Below are positions 61,867 to 64,000 of a DNA stretch of 64,000 bases, in pieces (within the stretch, counting starts at the first letter, position 1; each line of letters starts with the position of its first letter). The translations under genes were made by a program, and so were the position numbers. The stretch comes from Pseudomonadales bacterium (GTDB taxonomy: Bacteria; Pseudomonadota; Gammaproteobacteria; Pseudomonadales; Halieaceae), in contig JACKNN010000001.1 of assembly GCA_024234855.1 (NCBI GenBank), positions 1-64,000 on the forward strand, given 5' to 3'. The notes beneath the pieces were generated by a model, which was given only the letters and a program-made list of their open reading frames with translations, was not told the origin of the DNA and made no database searches.

Positions 61867-63177
61867 CTATTGCGCGCCGCGCAGCAGCCGCGGGTAATAC
61901 CCTGCCAGTGCGATGGCCCGGGCACAAACAAAGATAACGAATGCCGCCCACAGGCCGTGGCTGCCATACCGCGGCGTCAACCACCACCAGGCGAGCATGA
62001 ATACGATAAGCGATACAAACGACGCATTGCGCATTTCGCGGGTGCGGGTAGCACCGATAAATATGCCGTCGAGCTGGAATGCCGCGAACGATAGCAGCAC
62101 GTAAAGCGCCGCCCACCCAAGGGTATCGGCGGCCGCGTCCCGCACGGCGGCCAGGTCTGTCAGGGCCGCGATCGCCAGGTTGCCGAAGCAGGCGATCAGC
62201 AGCGCCAGCAGCACAGCGGTCGCCGCCGCAAGTTCGCTCGAGCGACGCACGGCGAGCGCGAGGTCCTGCCGCCGCTTCGCTCCCAGCGCTGCCCCCACCA
62301 GGGCCTCCGCCACAAAGGCGTAGCCGTCGAGGAAAAAGGCGCTGAACGAGACCAGTTGCAACAGGATATGGTTGGCGCCCAGGACCGCATCACCGAATTG
62401 CGCGCTCTGGTTGATAAACCACGCAAACGAAAATAACAGCAGCAGGGTCCTGAGCAGGATATCGGTGTTGGCCGCCATCAGCCGCAACATCCTGTCGGTA
62501 TCGACGATCCGGTGCCGCGGCCAGAAGGGCTCTGAATCGGCCCGGCGTTCGCGCAACAGTTTGACGACCAACCCGGTGGCCAGTATTACCGTGATCCACT
62601 CCGCCAGCACCGTACCCAGCGCTATACCCTCGGCGCCCCAGCCGAATACCCCGGCAAACAGCACATCCAACAGGATATTCAGCCCGTTCAGGAATACCTG
62701 CACCAGCAACAGGTGACGACTGCGGCCCAGCCCTACCAGGCAGCCCGTCAGGGCAAAAATACTCAGGGTCGCCGGCGCGCCCCAGATGCGAATCCTGAAA
62801 TAATCAGCGGTTATCGCCTCCACCTCGGCGCTGCCATTGAGCAGAATCAGCGCGAGTTGTGACAGCGGCCACTGCAACAACACAATCGCGATGCCCAGCA
62901 CCGCGCCCACCAACAGCGCCCGGCCAAGGGTGGCCCGCACCTCCGCCTCGTCTCCCGCGCCGTTCGCCTGAGCGGTAAAGCCGGTGGTGCCCATGCGCAA
63001 AAAGCCGAAGCTCCAGTAGATGAAGCTGAAGATCATGGCACCGAAAGCGATGGCGCCAAGCTGGGCCAGGTTACCGACATTGCCTATCACCGCGGTATCG
63101 GCAATACCCAGCAGGGGCACGGCGGCGTTGGCCAGGATGATCGGCCAGGCCCTGTGCCAGATGGCTGCGTGATTCAT
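61867..63177 (-). CDS. MATE family efflux transporter (DinF-like)
   Basis: A 436-residue inner-membrane exporter with 12 helices in two similar halves, using Na+ or H+ to expel drugs or metabolites. The start AWPIILANAAVPLLGIADTA and VIGNVGNLAQLGAIAFGAMI are typical of the DinF branch, with the TADTAVIG-like turn near residue 28 and Asp near 27 as ion-site candidate. Length matches the family (430-460). Divergent from the NAD(P)-binding-protein gene at the right edge, with only 42 bases between the starts. Confidence 0.92.
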   Translation of the reverse strand: MNHAAIWHRAWPIILANAAVPLLGIADTAVIGNVGNLAQLGAIAFGAMIFSFIYWSFGFLRMGTTGFTAQANGAGDEAEVRATLGRALLVGAVLGIAIVLLQWPLSQLALILLNGSAEVEAITADYFRIRIWGAPATLSIFALTGCLVGLGRSRHLLLVQVFLNGLNILLDVLFAGVFGWGAEGIALGTVLAEWITVILATGLVVKLLRERRADSEPFWPRHRIVDTDRMLRLMAANTDILLRTLLLLFSFAWFINQSAQFGDAVLGANHILLQLVSFSAFFLDGYAFVAEALVGAALGAKRRQDLALAVRRSSELAAATAVLLALLIACFGNLAIAALTDLAAVRDAAADTLGWAALYVLLSFAAFQLDGIFIGATRTREMRNASFVSLIVFMLAWWWLTPRYGSHGLWAAFVIFVCARAIALAGYYPRLLRGAQ

Positions 63178-63219
63178 ATGCTACCCTACGCCTTCAACGA
63201 TTCTCCGGGCAACACCGTT

Positions 63220-64000
63220 ATGATGCTGTTAAAAAAACTGGCACTCGCCACCCTGTTTGCCGTGGTTCTGGCATTGCTTGTCCTCAATATCTGGGGCTAC
63301 CTTACCCTGGGCAAACTGGCGCCGGCGCAGAATCCGCAGCGCGACACCGACGCCAACCGCATTGTAATGATTTTTGGCGCCACCGGATCGGTGGGCGACG
63401 GCCTGCTGCAGGCCGCCATGGAAGACCCCGACGTAGAGCGCGTCTACGTGGTCTCCCGCCGCACCTCACCGCGTATCGACGCCGCGGTCGCCACCGGCAA
63501 AGCCGAGCTGCGATTGCAGCAGGACTTTACCGACTACTCCGGCCTGGCGGATATCCTGCCACAGGTGAACACCGTGTTGTGGGGGCTGGGCACCTCGTCG
63601 CTGAATGTGGACGACACCACCTACAGCCGGATCCACGTGGACTTTCCGGTGGCCTTTGTGAGCGCGTGGCTGGCCGCCAGGACAGAGGCTCCCATGTCGT
63701 TCCACTACGTCACGGGTATGGGTACCGATGCCAACGGCGATTCTCACTGGGCAAGGGAAAAAGGCCGGGCGGAACTTGAAGTCGCCGCCATGGCGGCGGG
63801 AACCGGATTGCGCACTTTCGGCTATCGCTCCGCGTTTATCCGCCCCGCGTCAGGCCGCGCCAACCCGGCCCATTACCTTCTCCAGGCCCTGCTCACACCC
63901 GGCAAGCTGGTGATCAGTTCCGAGGACCTGGGCGCGGCGATGTTCGAGATCAGCGCTCGCACAGGCGAGCTGCCCAACGGCAGCCTCATCGACAATGCCG
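63220..64000 (+). CDS. Membrane-anchored NAD(P)-binding protein, truncated by window end
   Basis: At least 260 residues; the frame is open to the last base. An N-terminal membrane helix (LALATLFAVVLALLVLNIWG) is followed by a Rossmann fold with VMIFGATGSVGDGLLQAA near residue 50 (GxTGxxG, NAD(P)-binding), then YVVSRRTSP. FHYVTGMGTDANGDSHWARE and KGRAELEVAAM contain a Y-x(n)-K-like arrangement, as in atypical short-chain dehydrogenase/NmrA-like proteins. The substrate is unknown. ATG at 63220 or 63223 serves as start. Confidence 0.8.
   Translation, partial: MMLLKKLALATLFAVVLALLVLNIWGYLTLGKLAPAQNPQRDTDANRIVMIFGATGSVGDGLLQAAMEDPDVERVYVVSRRTSPRIDAAVATGKAELRLQQDFTDYSGLADILPQVNTVLWGLGTSSLNVDDTTYSRIHVDFPVAFVSAWLAARTEAPMSFHYVTGMGTDANGDSHWAREKGRAELEVAAMAAGTGLRTFGYRSAFIRPASGRANPAHYLLQALLTPGKLVISSEDLGAAMFEISARTGELPNGSLIDNA

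Noticed and set aside
1..64000. CRISPR arrays, tRNA or rRNA genes, prophage attachment sites
   Set aside because: No regularly spaced repeats, no recognisable tRNA cloverleaf or rRNA sequence and no integrase were seen.

Overview
The window is a GC-rich (roughly 60 %), densely packed chromosomal segment of a marine-type gammaproteobacterium. A TonB-dependent receptor, an RND efflux pump, a GltS symporter, lipid-anchored S9 peptidases, a sucrose-osmolyte cluster and CoA-based degradation genes together suggest a Cellvibrionales/Halieaceae-like organism. That placement is inferred from gene content; no rRNA or tRNA gene was seen.

Layout. 0-0.5 kb: a small DUF3127 protein with an SSB-like tail. 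0.6-5.4 kb (minus): a three-gene operon for an FAD-linked alkyl-DHAP-synthase-like oxidase, glycerol-3-phosphate dehydrogenase and an FGGY sugar/polyol kinase. 5.6-11.6 kb: an RND permease with two adaptors, divergent from a TetR regulator, with a 30-bp palindromic operator between them. 11.6-16.4 kb (minus): a diguanylate cyclase, a LysM/VanY-like wall enzyme, a family III CoA-transferase and a crotonase. 16.8-22.7 kb (plus): a sucrose operon (sucrose-phosphate synthase, sucrose-phosphatase, fructokinase, amylosucrase) that can make sucrose as a compatible solute and recover its hexoses. 22.7-28.6 kb (minus): an S9 peptidase lipoprotein, an acyl-CoA ligase, an EamA exporter and DNA polymerase IV. 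29-36 kb: a nitrobindin-like heme protein, a TAXI-type binding lipoprotein directly downstream of gltS, a tyrosine phosphatase, an FMN-binding GltB-like protein and an FkbM methyltransferase. 36-41 kb: a lytic transglycosylase, a DUF1653 protein and several exported proteins. 40.7-44.6 kb (plus): an EamA exporter, a glutamine-synthetase-family ligase and a eukaryotic-type glutathione synthetase, possibly one gamma-glutamyl pathway. 44.6-56.2 kb: aspartate kinase, a VanZ-like protein, an aspartoacylase-family protein, a TonB receptor, a sulfotransferase-like protein, a second S9 peptidase and an MFS exporter. 56.2-58.3 kb: a glutathione S-transferase gene split by a complete IS256-family element with inverted repeats and a 9-bp target duplication. 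58.5-64 kb: an exported protein of unknown function, a 2-oxoglutarate oxygenase, an Orn/Lys/Arg-type decarboxylase, a 37-residue membrane protein, a MATE exporter and the start of a membrane-anchored NAD(P)-binding protein that leaves the window.

The observations most worth following are the gltS-TAXI pairing (a possible binding-protein-assisted secondary transporter), the ligase pair containing a eukaryotic-type glutathione synthetase, the recent and in principle reversible IS insertion in the GST gene, the SSB-like tail on the DUF3127 protein, and the absence of an ATG or GTG start near the strong ribosome-binding site of the sucrose-phosphate synthase gene.
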